Shown here: in pieces, positions 37,101 to 50,300 of the stretch
Position numbering within the stretch: the stretch's first letter is position 1
Layout: each line of letters begins with the position of its first letter
Origin: Edolisoma coerulescens
Taxonomy: Eukaryota; Chordata; Aves; Passeriformes; Campephagidae
NCBI GenBank assembly: GCA_013397115.1
Contig: VWZW01007179.1
Coordinates: 65,883 to 129,882, forward strand
DNA length: 64,000 nucleotides
Direction: 5' to 3'
The notes under the pieces: model-generated
The model's input: the letters and a program-made list of their open reading frames with translations, nothing else
The model's database searches: none
What the model was told of the DNA's origin: nothing
Program-made: the position numbers and the translations under genes

Positions 37101-38129
37101 TCCAGAATATCCACGTGTTCCTGTCCTGCGTGGGAAGAAACTTGACCTGAGGTGGAGGTACATTGATTTCAGAAGTGCTCCATCAGAAACCTTTCTGGCT
37201 GATAAGTCCAGAGCTTGATAATTATTCAGACTGCTTTGCTGCATGTAACGCTGCTTCTTGAGTTACAAACAAGGGTTCTCAAGCTCAGGTGGAAATAGGG
37301 CAGCTGGTTTGACTTCCCTTTGTGTCTGAGAAAGCTTTCACCTGGCTCAGTGGGCAAAGGAGTCCCTTGGAGAAGCAGAAATGTCACCCTGAGATATCAT
37401 CAGTGCCAAATACACAAATAGATGCCTCTTAGGACTGTTTTGTAGTTGTTCATTGGTTCTTTCTGGCATAATTTGGAGAACAAACTGTAAAAGATGAAGC
37501 TGATGATCATTTGTGTAAATATCTGTAAATATGTTTATGTTTTTGAATGTATATATACATATATATTTATTTATTTCGTGTTTCGTGGGCCACCAAGATT
37601 TATTGTCCTTTGTAGTAAATATTGACCTTGGATTTATCTCAGTCAATGTTTACCTCTTGGGCCAATAAATCTTGAGGTTCACCTTAACAGAAGTCAATAT
37701 CTGCTTAGTGTTCTGCTCCATCATTAATATAAATATTTTAGTGACCTTTGCATGTATTAGTCTATTTTTTAAAGTCCACTTAGTGTTACCAATCCTATAG
37801 CACATCACTAGTTTATTTTTCAGTTGTTCATCCCTGTAAGACTTTTTTTCAATAACCTCTGATATTCCTGTCGAGGTGCTGCAGAGAGTGTTTTTTGAGG
37901 AGAATCTCAGGAATGTGAGTGCAAGTTGCTGTTTCCAGTGGGGAGGGAGGTGGCCCTTAGCACCCGTGGGTATCTGTGTGGTTCATCACGTATTTACCTA
38001 CTACCAGGGTCCGAGCTGTGCTTTGATTGCTGCCTCTTTTCTGGCCGTTTTTCAAGACTTTCTTTGTGAGAGCAAATCTTTCTGAGATCAGGTGTTTGCT
38101 TTTCTGTATCTGTCACTGGGTTTAGGGTT

Positions 38130-38185
38130 AACAGGGACCTTTAGACCACCTAGTCTGACCTTTTTATCTCCTGCCATCTTCATCT
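38130..38185 (-). mobile_element. Possible ancient CR1 3'-end remnant
   Basis: The words AGGGACCTTTAGACCACC and TAGTCTGACCTTTTTATCTC resemble the reverse complement of the 3' segment of old CR1 copies (GGGACC...ATCTAGTCTGACC). Only about 50 bases match, so the call is tentative. Confidence 0.3.
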
Positions 38186-41100
38186 CCTCCATTTAAGAAG
38201 CACTTTTTGCCGCCTTCCACCTCCCTTCTCTTTTGACCCTCACCGAGTGAAATTGCCCTGCAGTGTCCTTATTAAAGTTTTCCTTTCTAATTGCATTTGA
38301 TTAGGTGTGATAACATCTCAGTCTAGATTCACACTGAAGTGTCCCAAAGGAGTGCTGCTCTGTGGATGTCGCTGAGCTGTCACCCCTCAGCACGTGCAGG
38401 CACTGCCCTTTCCTGCCTGGATATTTAGGCAGGAACAGTGCATGTAAATGTCACCTCAAGCCATTTGGGCATGGCTGGGGTCCCTCCTGATGTCCTCCCC
38501 CTAAAAGTGAGATCCAAAGTGGAGTCTAAATGCTCATGACCTTTTCCCACCTCCACTGGCTGCAGGAACAGGTAAAGAAGGCTGTGATTTGGTCCATGAG
38601 CTGTGAAACCCTCTCTTTAAAATAAAGCAGCCTGCAGGCTCCAGGGCAGTTACTTAATCCAGGAACTAAGCTCGAAATTTTCCTTGTTATTGTTACTGTT
38701 ATTACTGCAGCACGAAGCACACATATAATACTCGTGATTACAAACCACTTCACCAGCACAGGTAAGAGAGATGTTCTTCATCCCAGAACATTCTCACTCC
38801 AAATCCCTGATTCCACCACCCCCTTTTCATTAAATTACTCCTTTTATTACAACTTAGAGTGCTGACTGTTCACATGGATAAAAGCTTGCAGGGTTAAACC
38901 CTTTGTGAGCCTATAGAAAATGTTCTGCGCGTGTGGAGAGGTTTCTATTATTCATTATAAAGGTGCTGCTGCAATAAATGGTTTAAAAACATTGTGCTAT
39001 GGAGAATTCTGATCCCTGTCACATGAAACAGCATAAATGTCAGACCAGGGATTTATATGAATATTCCTTGAAGAGAAGCAAAGACAAGGAATTAGTTGTT
39101 CTCTTGTCCTATTTATTCCCTTTAATTGGATTTATTTTTAAGTGGGCTTTAGTATAGAAATTTCTGCTTCATTTCTTTATTGTATTTTGGAATTTCATAT
39201 CAACGCAGATAAAGCCTGCTTGCCCTACATTAAAAAATATATTTAAACCAGTGGAGGTAAGTTCCTTAAACAGCAAAATCTATTTTTTTTTTTAACTTTT
39301 TTTTAAACCTAACCTAAATCAGTTCTCAGCTTACAGACAGAGTATTTTAAGGTGCTGGGTTTGGAGCAGTTCACAGCAGCAAACACAGCCAGGATTCAAG
39401 ATTCAGAGCAATTCTAGCTGCTGCTACATCAAGTCTTCAAGGGAAGGAGCTATGAAGCATTTTTTTTTTCCAGAGGGATGTGTGTGCTACAGGCCACAGC
39501 GTAGCTGGGCTGTGCAGGAGACCTGATAGAGCAAGTACAGCACTTGGCTGGTTTTTGGTGCATGCCTCCCAGTCAGACTGAGGAGCAGCTTACTGTTGTC
39601 AACCTTTGATTCATAGAGTTGTGTAAATGGGCAAAAAATTCCTGTCTGTCATGCCAGAGGCCAAATTAAACAGAAATCTGTAAACCGGGAGGGTTATTTA
39701 GTTGGGAGGAAGCAACACGAGTCGTGTGATAATGTACTCCTGCAGGTTTCTTTTGCAATTTGTTTCGGGGCTGGGTTTGTCCTGGTTAATTTAATGCCAT
39801 AAAATAGAATTCTTTCTGCTGAGAAATTGCTTCAAAATTATACCAGCGTGGAAGCAAACACGGAGTTAGCAGAGCCCAGCAAAGGTGTTTGAAGGTTTGG
39901 ACTAAGAGTGACCACACAGGTCTGCGTTAATACTGACCCACCAGCCTGCCCAGCGAATTCTTCATGTCCCCTTTCAACCAGGCATTTAAAAAATGTCCTG
40001 CAGATATGCAGGAAGGCATACACAGCACTGCTTTTCCCCCTCTCCCATCCCAGCTATGCTAATGAAAGCCCAGCATAGCTGAGATTTCCAGATCTGCTAT
40101 CACTGTGGGGAGATAAAAGTAGGCCCGTGCTCGTTACGCTGCCGAATCGAGCGCTGGGCACTCGTGATTTTTGAAATGTTTGCGGCAGAATGCGGAAGAA
40201 GGAGGTGAGTGCAGAGTCTGCTGGGCAGGTTTTAGAAACACACTGAGCTGCTGGGGAATGGGTGCTGGGAGGTTGGAAGGAGCAGGTGTTGCTGCCAGGG
40301 ATGTTGCTGGGTCTCTTCAAGATGTCTTTGATGTACATTGCAGGGGTTAGTGAAGACTCGGGAGGAGAATTAATAAGGAAGATGGAATGGAGCAATGTAA
40401 TGGTGTCTGAATTTATTTCCATAGGTATGAAGAAAGCGTGCCCTTAGGTCTGTGTTGGTGCACCTACAGATTTCAGCTTTTCATGCTTAAAAAGCTCCTT
40501 TTCCTTCGGAGCCCTGCAAACACAGACCACTTAAGAAAACATGCATGTTTCGCCTGATCTAATCAACCTCTATTTTCTCCTTCTTTGAATTATAGTGGAG
40601 CTGTAAAAAATGAAACTGCTTAATTGGAGTTCTTAGCGAGCTCCTACAAAAGAAGTATTTATTGTCTGGGGAAATTTTTATCTCTAGTTCGTTTTATTGT
40701 AGAAGATTCTATCTCAGAAATGCTGTGAATCAGAGATGAAGGGGAGTAATGATGAACTTAAGGAAAACATAAGGAAAATGTGTGGGTGTATGAGTTTGCA
40801 CATGTCTGTAAGCTATAATAGATATGCAAATAGAAAAGCAAGTGCTTGTGGACATGTGGTTTTGCGTTAGATGTGAATTTTATTCATCAGCTCTTTAACA
40901 CTAGATTTACACACTTTTAAAAAACCATTCTGACTCATTCTAGTGAACCTTTATCAACTATTTTATAATGCTTTCATTTACCGATCCAATTAAGAACTAA
41001 ATTGAATCCTATCCGCGAACACAGGTTGAAATGTTTTTATTACAGGCAGCTGTTTGATATCTGCAGGTGTGGGAGCACACAACAGGGGTGGAAATTAATT

Positions 41101-41660
41101 AAGCAAGATGTGGGAGATGGCTGCAGCCGTGTGCTCTGAGCTTGTCAGCCAGGGGAGACGCGTGTCAAACACTCCGTGATTTGTTGCAGCCCACGTTCCT
41201 GACTCGCAGCAGGCACTGCTCAGGGGCTCGGAGCTACAACTCTGCAGAGCCTTGGCTTTGCTCTCTCTCTGTTCCCGAGCTTTTCCAGTGGCCCCATGTA
41301 TTGGTGTTACCAGAATTACCCAAGGAATTTCCTGATGTGCTAAATTATTTTGCATGAACGAGCCCCCCTCTCACTGCATCCTGTCCTTCTTTAGCATTGT
41401 GTTATTCTTTAGCATCTTCAGCATCCTTGCAGTATTCTGATTTTTATGTTAATGGCAAGGACCACCAGGCATGGAAGGGTGAAGATTTTAGCCCAATACC
41501 TAATAGTTCTTATCTATTTTTGTGCTGATACCGTTGCCAGGCAGAGGCGCTGTCTTGTGGCACTCGAGGTGCACCAGGACAGTCATAAAAATAGTGTGGA
41601 GGAGCAGTAAGTATATGATTTGAAGGAACGATTGTAATTATCAAATACAATTTAATTTTC

Positions 41661-41677
41661 CTATATATATATATATA
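41661..41677. repeat. TA dinucleotide microsatellite
   Basis: A short run of eight TA units sits in the large intron. It may be polymorphic; no function is implied. Confidence 0.8.
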
Positions 41678-42577
41678 GAAAACCATTGAAAGTGATTCCT
41701 TCACAGAGTGGGGGGAAAAACGTAAATAGATTAATATGTTCATGTCCAAGTTCCACAATCACAACAGTTTGTGTAGACATGCTCTGAATAGAAAAATTGG
41801 GTCAATTATTAGAATAAAACTTTCTCCAGTAACAATTTTTTAATTATAGGAGTGCAAGAAAACATAAATATATGTAATTTCATTTTTGTGAAAGAACGTC
41901 CTCAGTATTAAAGGCAAAACAAGAAAAGGTATTACTGTTGGGAGGGGGGTGTTCCTCTTCACTGCAGAATGTGACCTGTAAGGTGATGTGCACAGTATGG
42001 TTTTGCTCATATTTATGTATGTGTGAAATACAATTTATTATACTTTATTACTGAAGATGATGCCCTGTACCCCTACACAGGGATGTCCTCAGGGATATAT
42101 GTTCCATGTCCCTACGCTGAGGGACATCTCCACCATCATCTCCTCCAAGAGGTCACATAATAGTGCATTTCCAATTGCAGCCCTCTGGCAGCTCTTCAAG
42201 TCTCAGCAGACTCTGTTATATTTTCAGATCACTTCAGCTGTAGGAACCACGAGTTTGGGGCATGGTGGTCGCCTCTGTCGGTGCCACGTGCCAAGGGCTT
42301 CTTCAGCTGTGTTACCTGGGCCCTGAAGTAAGGATGAGGAGTGCACAGCGACTCTCCAGCTTCATTGGGATAGTCCAGAAGAGGGAGCTTGAAATTAAAG
42401 AGTGAAGGGATTTAAAAATACCAGGAGGAATAAGGTGTTCAAATACGGGGACTTTGTTGTGGTCACCCTTTATCACTGGTAGAATTTGCTTCATGTTAGT
42501 AACAACAGAGCCTTGTTTAGGGATGATGGTTATTCTTGTGGTGTGTTTCAGTCCAACCAGAAGCAATTTTCTTTCAG

Positions 42578-42628
42578 TTACTAAGTTAAAACACTTATTT
42601 GTTCAAGTATTAAGTTAAAATACTTATC
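42578..42628. repeat. Diverged two-copy tandem duplication, period 30
   Basis: TAAGTTAAAACACTTAT (42582-42598) recurs 30 bases later as TAAGTTAAAATACTTAT (42612-42628) with one mismatch in 17. The bases between are less similar. It looks like an old local duplication. Confidence 0.6.
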
Positions 42629-43914
42629 TTTTTCAGCATGGTATCCTCCATTGCTTTTCCAGAATTCTGAGAACATAATTAATTGTGGCAGAAATGAAAA
42701 ATCATAAACTCATGTGGGACTTAAAGGGCCACCCTTCTGTTTAGTCAGCTCAAATACACCAATCTCATTTCAGTGACACCAGGCATGAATTTGGCCCATG
42801 TTGTCTGAACTTCATGGCTTGTTGTGCTGAGCCTTTCCCTGGGTCACTCCCATGATGGCAACACACACGAATAACACCTTTGACTTTGTTACAGCGCCCT
42901 TTTCTGCTTCAAACCATGATGCATTTGGGGTTCCTCAAGGTAAAAGTTTCAGCAGGGTGTACTTGCAGCAATGCTGTGTTTTTACAGTGTATAATCTCCA
43001 TAAATGTCTGTCTTTGCATTGGATCCAGTACCTGCAGGCTAAGGAAAGAGTTCCTAAGCACTGTACTGTACCTACATGTTTAGTGTGTGTGTTTCTCTGT
43101 ATCTCTGTATATATATTTGTACGTTTTAAGCAACTAGAAAGCGTATTTTATTGACCTAAGCTCCTCTGGATTTTTGTTTTTGCTTGTTTGTTTTTCTTCT
43201 GGCATTTAAATTAGTCCCTCATCTTGAATCTTAGGTCCAAGATGAAAATCTTGAGAATGCTCACACACAGAAAACAAGAGAACAAATATGATTGCGTTCA
43301 ACTGAAATAGCATTTTCAGCAATGCCTTTTTTTGATTTTAGCTTTTCACTAAGAAGTGTTATTTTGAAGTAATTTCATTGTGAAAAGTAGATCCTCTGAA
43401 GTTATCACCGTAGGACAATTAGTTTCAAAACTTTTAAAACATTTTAAATGGGAAATGACATCAGCCATTTTCCACAGGGATAGTCAGTTTCAGCAAACTG
43501 GATTTTTCCCCGAGAAAAATCATGTTGCCCAATTTCTAACCAAGGCTTGCTGGTATGCACAGACACTGTTGGTGAGCAGTGGTATTAGTGATGGGAAGCT
43601 GGGACCCAGCCTCCTTGCAATTATTCATGCACAAGGGCAGATATTCCTCCACCAGTACACAGAGAGCAGATTTTCCGTGCATTATGCATGGGATTTGCTC
43701 CAGCTGGCCTCTGACTCAGGCTCCCCTGCCTCCCCCGTGTCTGCGGCCGGGCCCGGGACCACCTCATCCCTCCCACTGGGAGCAGCTCCGTGCCAAGCCC
43801 TGGGCTCCCGGCAGGTGGACGGGGCTTCCAGACATCCCTGCTCCCAGCTCCTGCTCACAGCCAGGCTGTGCAGAGCTGGCTGCTCTCACCAAGAGCCTTG
43901 CCCAGTTTGGAAAC

Positions 43915-44330
43915 AATCCCCTTCCCTGGGCCTCTCTTCAGGGTCTGACCACCCTCATCGGGGTTTTTTTTTTCCCCTCTCAATCAGGTGGTAATTTCCT
44001 CTGTTCCCATTTGTGCCTGTTGTCTTAGCAGCAATAGGATCTCCCTGATCCTATTTTCAGAAGAGACCAAACACAGTTCTCCCCCTTCTCTTCATCTGCT
44101 CTGTGCTCCAGGCCCTGGACCATTTTGATGGCCACTGTGGGCTTGCTCCAGTTTGTCAGTGTCTTTATTGTGTTAGGGAGCCCAAACCTAGCCCTGGTAC
44201 TCCAGGCTGTCCAAGAGGGGCTGAACAGAGGGAAATAATCAACTCCTTCAACCTGCTGGCTGCACTCCTGGTGATACAGCCCAGCCTGCAGGTGTTCTTG
44301 AACTGCAGATTATTGAGACCTATGGAACTG
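43915..44330 (-). mobile_element. Diverged CR1 LINE fragment, antisense to PRKAR1B
   Basis: The plus strand shows CR1 landmarks in the correct antisense order: TCTGACCACCCTCATCG near 43942, TTCCCATTTGTGCCTGTTGT near 44003, CTCCAGGCCCTGGACCATTT near 44107, CTTGCTCCAGTTTGTCAGTG near 44142, GGTACTCCAGGCTGTCCAAG near 44196, then CAACCTGCTGGCTGCACTCC and GATACAGCCCAGCCTGCAGG. The family has ACCACCCTCAT, a TCCCCTTGTCCT block, GTACTCCAGGTGGGG and CTGCTGGCC...GATGCAGCCCAGGAT. There are gaps and many substitutions, so it is older than the copy near 28871. Both outer limits are approximate. It carries no usable frame. Confidence 0.75.
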
Positions 44331-47300
44331 CTCTGCTGTGAAAGACTCTGGGGAGCTGGGGCTGCTCCAAGGGGTGTCCCGTGCCTGAGCCTGGCTTTGG
44401 CACCACGTGGGATGGGGCTGGACGTCCACACTGTGCAACGTTCCTGCTTTGTGCCTGCTCTGCCACAGGGCTTCTTGTGCAGGTGGTGATGGGCCTGGAA
44501 CTGGGGCTGGCTGAGGGAACCGTGGGGCTTCCCTCAGCTTTGGGAAAGGTTAGGTGCAGGTGATAGTAAGAAGTGGACCTGAGTTATATTTCCACCGTGC
44601 CCTGCCTCTCTGGACAAGTGTGGTACAAGCAAGGCTTGGCAGCGTGAGATCAATGAAATGATGCTTCTGAGGGATGGGTGAGAGGAAAAGAGGCCAAAGC
44701 AAGGTGTGGGATTGGGCCCTGTCCCTCTTGAGCCACATTGTTTGGCCCCTTTTTTACCTCTTATTGCAGTAGTCCATGGCAGTCAGCTCTCCAGATGAAG
44801 ATCCCTGCAGAAACCCTCTCTGGGAGCTGCTGTTAACATGTGGAGGATGATGTGACCCATTGGCACGTACAGAGCCTGTAAAATGAATTGATGCTCTGCC
44901 CATAAAGTGGTGTTCTGTTCATTGGGTGTAACAATTAATGAACCTATAAAGGGACTTCATAAAAGAGTGAAAATGGAAATACTGCGCAGGAATAGAAGAT
45001 AATAAATTTTTATTTCTTTCTGTTTCATGTGTCTGTTAGTTATGTGGACCAGTGACTTAATACATGTTATGGAATTAGACATGGACTTTAGTGTTAACCT
45101 GCCATTCACAATGTTCTCTCATGTCCAATTTATATGATCATTATGGTAAAATCAATGCATGTCTTAATTGTAATAATAACTAATCATCAGCCATTACAAT
45201 GAAGTAATTAAATATTCTAAATTGTTAATAGCTTTGGATGCTGCTATAATTAATTTGTTGCTGTCCTAACAGGCAAAGAAATTAACAGAAGCAGATGGGT
45301 AATGTTTTTGTTAAGGCTTCAGTACTGACTCTTTCTTAGGTACATACCTGCCACACCACATATTTGATTACACCAATTGTAACCTCGGGGCTGTTAATTT
45401 TAAATACCTCTAAAAAGGAATCTTTACTTTTACCTGGTTGCAATGCTTTTATTCTCAGTAGTCAGTAAATCATAGTAATGGTTCCTGGTGGTTCCAGTGT
45501 TGTACATTAGCAAGGACCTGCAGCATTCCTGGGAACAGGCAGTATGGATTGGAGCCTTGTACTTACACGTAGTAGAGACCCTTGCAGTTTATTCAGTGGT
45601 AAAGTACTGTGTTTATTCCCTCACTACACAGATGTTTATTGAAGCCAGTCTGGTTTAAATTTTGTGCTCTTCGTCCTTACAGGGCAGGAGGAGCTGTTGT
45701 TAGAGCAATTGCTAGAGAGATGCTGTCTTTTCAGGAAATGAATCATAAGAAAATCTCAGAAGTACATAAGAAGACCCCATACACTCCCACCTCCTACCCC
45801 CTTCCCCATTTTAGAAATCTTAAAATAATACCCAGATAGTTCCCAAAGCTGCAGCTAAAGGAAGGTGGAGTTACTATAAACTCTGTTTACTAAATGTTAA
45901 AGGTATGTAAGTAGGAAAGGTTTAAAATACTTGAATCCTGCTGCTAGGGCAGCCTCATTCCGAGAAAATGTTGTGTGTCTTTTGTTGAATTATGCCAGAA
46001 CAGCTCCATATCTTTTAAAGCTGTCCTCAACAACACAGGGCTGGCTTTGTTTTGCTAGAGAGATAGCAAAAGAAGGAAAAACTGCATAGTGCAAACATTG
46101 AAGGCTTTCTGAGGCTGCCTGCACAATGAAATTGTTCCGATTGAACTCTTGACAAATTATAACCTGCAGGTACAGTGAGGATTTTCCATTTTTGCCTAAC
46201 ACGTATACATTTTGTCTCTTCCATTTTTCCTTCCCTGCAATGCATTCAGCACAGCAAGGGCTGGAAAGAAATCTGATTGTGAAACTGATAAATTGTCTTA
46301 CATAGTTTCCCTATTTTGGCCATTGCCATGGTCTGGTTCTGAAAGTGCTTGGAATTCTCTTTCTCTCGTTTTGTTTTAACAAGCTTCTTCTCAGTTGCCT
46401 ATTGCCAGTGCTATATTGCCCACAGTGCACATCATTTTTTTTTTTCCTATCTCCTATTCCACGTTGACTCCAAGAGGCCTCGGTGTAAAAGCAGATGAGA
46501 TGATTTATTTTTATCACTCACTTTTTCTCGTGAGAAAGAGAACCCCTTGGCCCTGCCTTCTCCACTGGCTTCCTCTTAGCACAGACATTTGCTTCTTGGC
46601 GAATGGGGTCCATAAAATGCTACTGAATTAAATCAGCAAAGCGTTTCATTATATTTATTCTGCAATCACCGTGATAGGTCCTTTTGCTGGTCTAAATAGC
46701 TGCAGTCTCATCGGTTTGAGTGCAGTTTGCCTCCTTTGCACGAGAAGGGAATTGGCTCAGCCTGGCCAGGTGGCCAGGAGTCATCAGAGATGCCAGACAG
46801 CAGAGGATCAGCCCCTGTGATTCCAGGTCTGATTGCAGTTGTTTGCAATTCCATGTACACTCACGGAAGACACTTTATGTGTTAAAACTTGCTGCAAGCC
46901 TTTGATATCTTTGACCTTTTAAAAAAAGTCTCCCAAATTTTGATATCCCCTAAGCAGACAGCTGGTATTTTTTTGATTGAATAGATAGAGATTTCATGTC
47001 TAAACGCATTTCTTGGTTTCACTTTGCTGGATTAGTGCGCTGCTCCCTGTATGTTCTCTGCTGCTCACAATCTTGTGATTTGTTTTTGAATGATGCTATT
47101 GAAAGGTTGCAAAGAATTAAAGGTGCAGAGATGCCCCTGGAAAACATTAGTGATGTCCTGCTGCCGTCCCCCTTTGGGTCTAAACATGGATATTCAGGTA
47201 CATACAGCCCCACCTGCAACTACACTTCCAAGCCAAAAAATTGCCCCTGACACCTTCTGATTGGAAAAAATGCTTGACTCCCAAGGGCCACGAGCAACCA

Positions 47301-50300
47301 GATATAGATCCTCTACGAGGAGGTAGAGAAGGTTTAAAAAATTTGCAAAGCCTGTCAAAATCTTTGGCTTTGGAGAGGGTGAGAAGGAGCCCTCCAAGTG
47401 CTGATGCTGAGCCCGGGACACGCCGGGTGCAGTGCAGCTCTCTTGGTTGCAGCCTCCTGGAACAACAGCTTAAATACCAGAACTGGTGCCCTATTTTCTT
47501 CATCCGTCACCTGAACAAGTCATCTGGAAAGAGGGCAAACCATCCATTGTCAACAAAATAAAGAAATCCCTCTGAGCAGTTCTCGTTTACAGCACAATCA
47601 TAAAAATCCTGGCAAAAAATCAATCCATTTCCATATCAGTTGAGCACACAGCATTGCAAGCACGGTCGGTGTCAACAGTGCAGGGGCAGGAGACAGAGGC
47701 TGCTGTGTTCTTGGTGCTGCAGCTCAGACAGAAGATGAAATCATGGGAGTTCAACATTTGAAGACTTAACTACTGATTTTCTGGCTTTCTGTTTGTGCTG
47801 GAATGAAACCTGCTTGTGCTTGGGGAAAAAAAAAGGTTGTTAGGAATGTGTTTGCATGTGTTTGACCCTAATTATTTAAAAACACCTTCAAACCCTAGAA
47901 ATACACCTACTGTTGTAGAGCTGTAGTTACAGTCTCTGCTTTGTGGTGGGATGGTTGCAGCACTGTATTTGTGAGGGCTGTTTTTTGCTGTAATGGCCAG
48001 AGAATGATTCTGGATGTCTTATAAACAAGTGTGTGGCAGAGGAAGAAACAACAGACCATATTTTTGGCCTTGGCTGTTTTGTTTATGCCTTTAGCAAGCA
48101 CCACTGACTTAACTTACTCAGTATTTAAAGCTTGTTCTCTCTACATGGTCCAGGCCCAGGACATGTGGCTTGAACTGAATATGCAGCATCAGACCTTTAT
48201 TGGGGAGATGGAAAATTGGTCTGGTTTTTTTGCAGTTTCAGATTTTGGCTTGGTTCAGGAACAAATACTTCAAATTTTTGAAGTATTTCAGTATATTGAT
48301 CCTTGTGACATTTTTGTGTTTATTTCAGGCACTGAAGGTAAAGGCAATAAGAAAAATTTCCAAGCCCGTTCTACACTTAGTCTGAACTGAATCAAAAGCC
48401 AGATTTCCTACAGGGACCTTGAGCATTTGGTACTTCAGGAGGTGATAATTTCCAGAAGGGTGGTTTTCTTTGGTGCCATCCTGAAAGACCCAGTTCTTGG
48501 CTGCCAGGCTTGTAGGCTGAGGAACTTTGAGGCTTCCTGCTGATCCATATCACAGGAGATCTGATGATTAATGAATCTCAAACTGAGCATCCAAAAGCAG
48601 AAACGCTTCAACTCATTAATCACTTTGAGAGATCTTGGCCTAGCCATATCAATTAAGAGCAGTAATTCTCCAGTAGAAACGGAACATGGTGATGTGTTTT
48701 CAGTGACAGTTGTGATAATATTGGTTGCTTACATTTATATCAAAGACATGCCCTGGTTTCACCTTGGAGTTGTTAATCAACATCACCATAACTTTGGGTG
48801 CCTTGCGTGGCTCTGTGTTCATATGTGCTACAGAATAATTTCTGATGACATGTCCTTCAAAGGTCTCCTTAAAAATCCATGTCTTGGTCTAATAAGATTA
48901 AGACTTCACTGAAATAAAATTAGGACTTCACCCCATCATATATGGGGTGCTAGAATATTTACTCTGATATTCTCCTACACAGCAGAGTATGAGGGTAAAT
49001 CTGCTGTTGCTCCTAATAGACTTTGGTTTTATCACACTGTCAGCTGGAAGTTTTAGTCTATGAGTTTTAAAGAGTTGTTTGTTTTTTTTTTTTTTTAATA
49101 AAACTAAGAGGTGATGTAGAAATAAAATGTGGAACATTTTGGAGAAGGGTGCAGTGCTATACATAATTTATTTGGCACTGTTTGTACAGTCAATTGTTAA
49201 GTTATAAATAAAATAGAGGATTAAAACAAGGATGAAAGGGTGAAACTGCGGGAAGGTATTTCCTCTGCGTTTCTATTAAAAAAAAGGGAAAAGTTTCTCA
49301 GTTTGCTCAAACAGCACATTTTGGTTTGGTTATTGATATTCGCTGTGTTGTACCTATTTTTGGATGGATCACGTTGAAGACTCTCTGCCTCACAGAGTGC
49401 CTTTTCTTCAGCAAATGTTCTCCAGGCTGCAGAGCTGTTCTCAGAGCTTGGTGAGGTGCCCCAGCAAAGCCAAGGGGACACCACAGGGAGGCAAACGAGC
49501 CTCTGTCACACTGAATTCCCAGTCCCAGAGCTGCTGAAGGACAACTGGACTTCCCTCATGGACACAAAGTCCCTCGGTGGCTGTTCCAGTTCAGCACCCA
49601 CCGGTGTGGCAGTTTCCCCATCCCACTGGAACCTCAGCTCCCAGTTCCAGCTGGAGCATTGGCACAGGGACCAGCTCCAGAGCTTTGTCTGTACCAGGCA
49701 GATGGTTTCTGCCAGCAGAGAAGTCCCCTGAAGTGGAGAAATGCTGAACCTGTGTAAGATCACAAAAATGAGCTTAGTGGATTTAAGAATAAGGTCCACA
49801 GACTTTTCAAAATAATTTATTGTCGGTCTTTGCATTGGTGGTCAGAATGAGGTGAGGAAGAAGTTTCTCCTGGATGCGTCGGAGCAGGCTCTGTATCCAT
49901 GGTGGAGGTGTTTCCTGAGTGTGAGTAGGAATAGCTTGGAGTGGGCCTGATGAAACAACAGGAGTAAAATATATCATTTTGTTATATATAGGGCATGGGC
50001 TGAGCATCCCTTGCAGGTGCTGAGGGAGGTGCCCGGTTTGAAGTCTCCCATTTTGCCTACAAGTGGTGCTGACACAGAGCTGTGATCCTGAGCAAAAACA
50101 TTCAGACTGATGTAGAGGAAAGACATGAGCAATTTGAACTTAGGAGTGAAACATTTCCTAGAACTGAGCCTGAATAAAGTCTGGAACAGTTGAACAGGAA
50201 ATAAGCTAATAATGGGATTTTACAATATGCATTTCCCATATAAGGCATTGAAATGTAGCGTAGGTTTTATGGGTTTGGTGGCTGATCCTCTGCCTATTTT

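Larger units (their letters stand above)
29096..43900 (+). other. PRKAR1B: Large PRKAR1B intron, middle part
   Basis: No exon is recognised here. The stretch includes old CR1-like remnants at about 33960-34150 and 38130-38185, a TA microsatellite at 41661-41677, A14 tracts at 31417-31430 and 36401-36414, a diverged 30-base tandem duplication at 42578-42628 and a 10-bp hairpin at 40051-40081. Islands with preserved CpG and TAATTA motifs occur at about 29420-29700, 30420-30660 and 40040-40220. The 204-codon frame beginning at 43380 matches no protein I know. Confidence 0.78.

Noticed and set aside
43380..43994. 204-codon plus-strand frame
   Set aside because: It has no recognisable domain, changes abruptly in composition near 43700, and its 3' end runs into the CR1 fragment. 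Reported only as intron content.
44103..44489. 128-codon frame
   Set aside because: Largely the antisense of a CR1 LINE fragment, not a gene.
48031..48390. 119-codon frame with signal-peptide-like start (IFLALAVLFMPLAS)
   Set aside because: The hydrophobic start is the only suggestive feature. There is no homology I recognise, and the DNA looks like ordinary intron.
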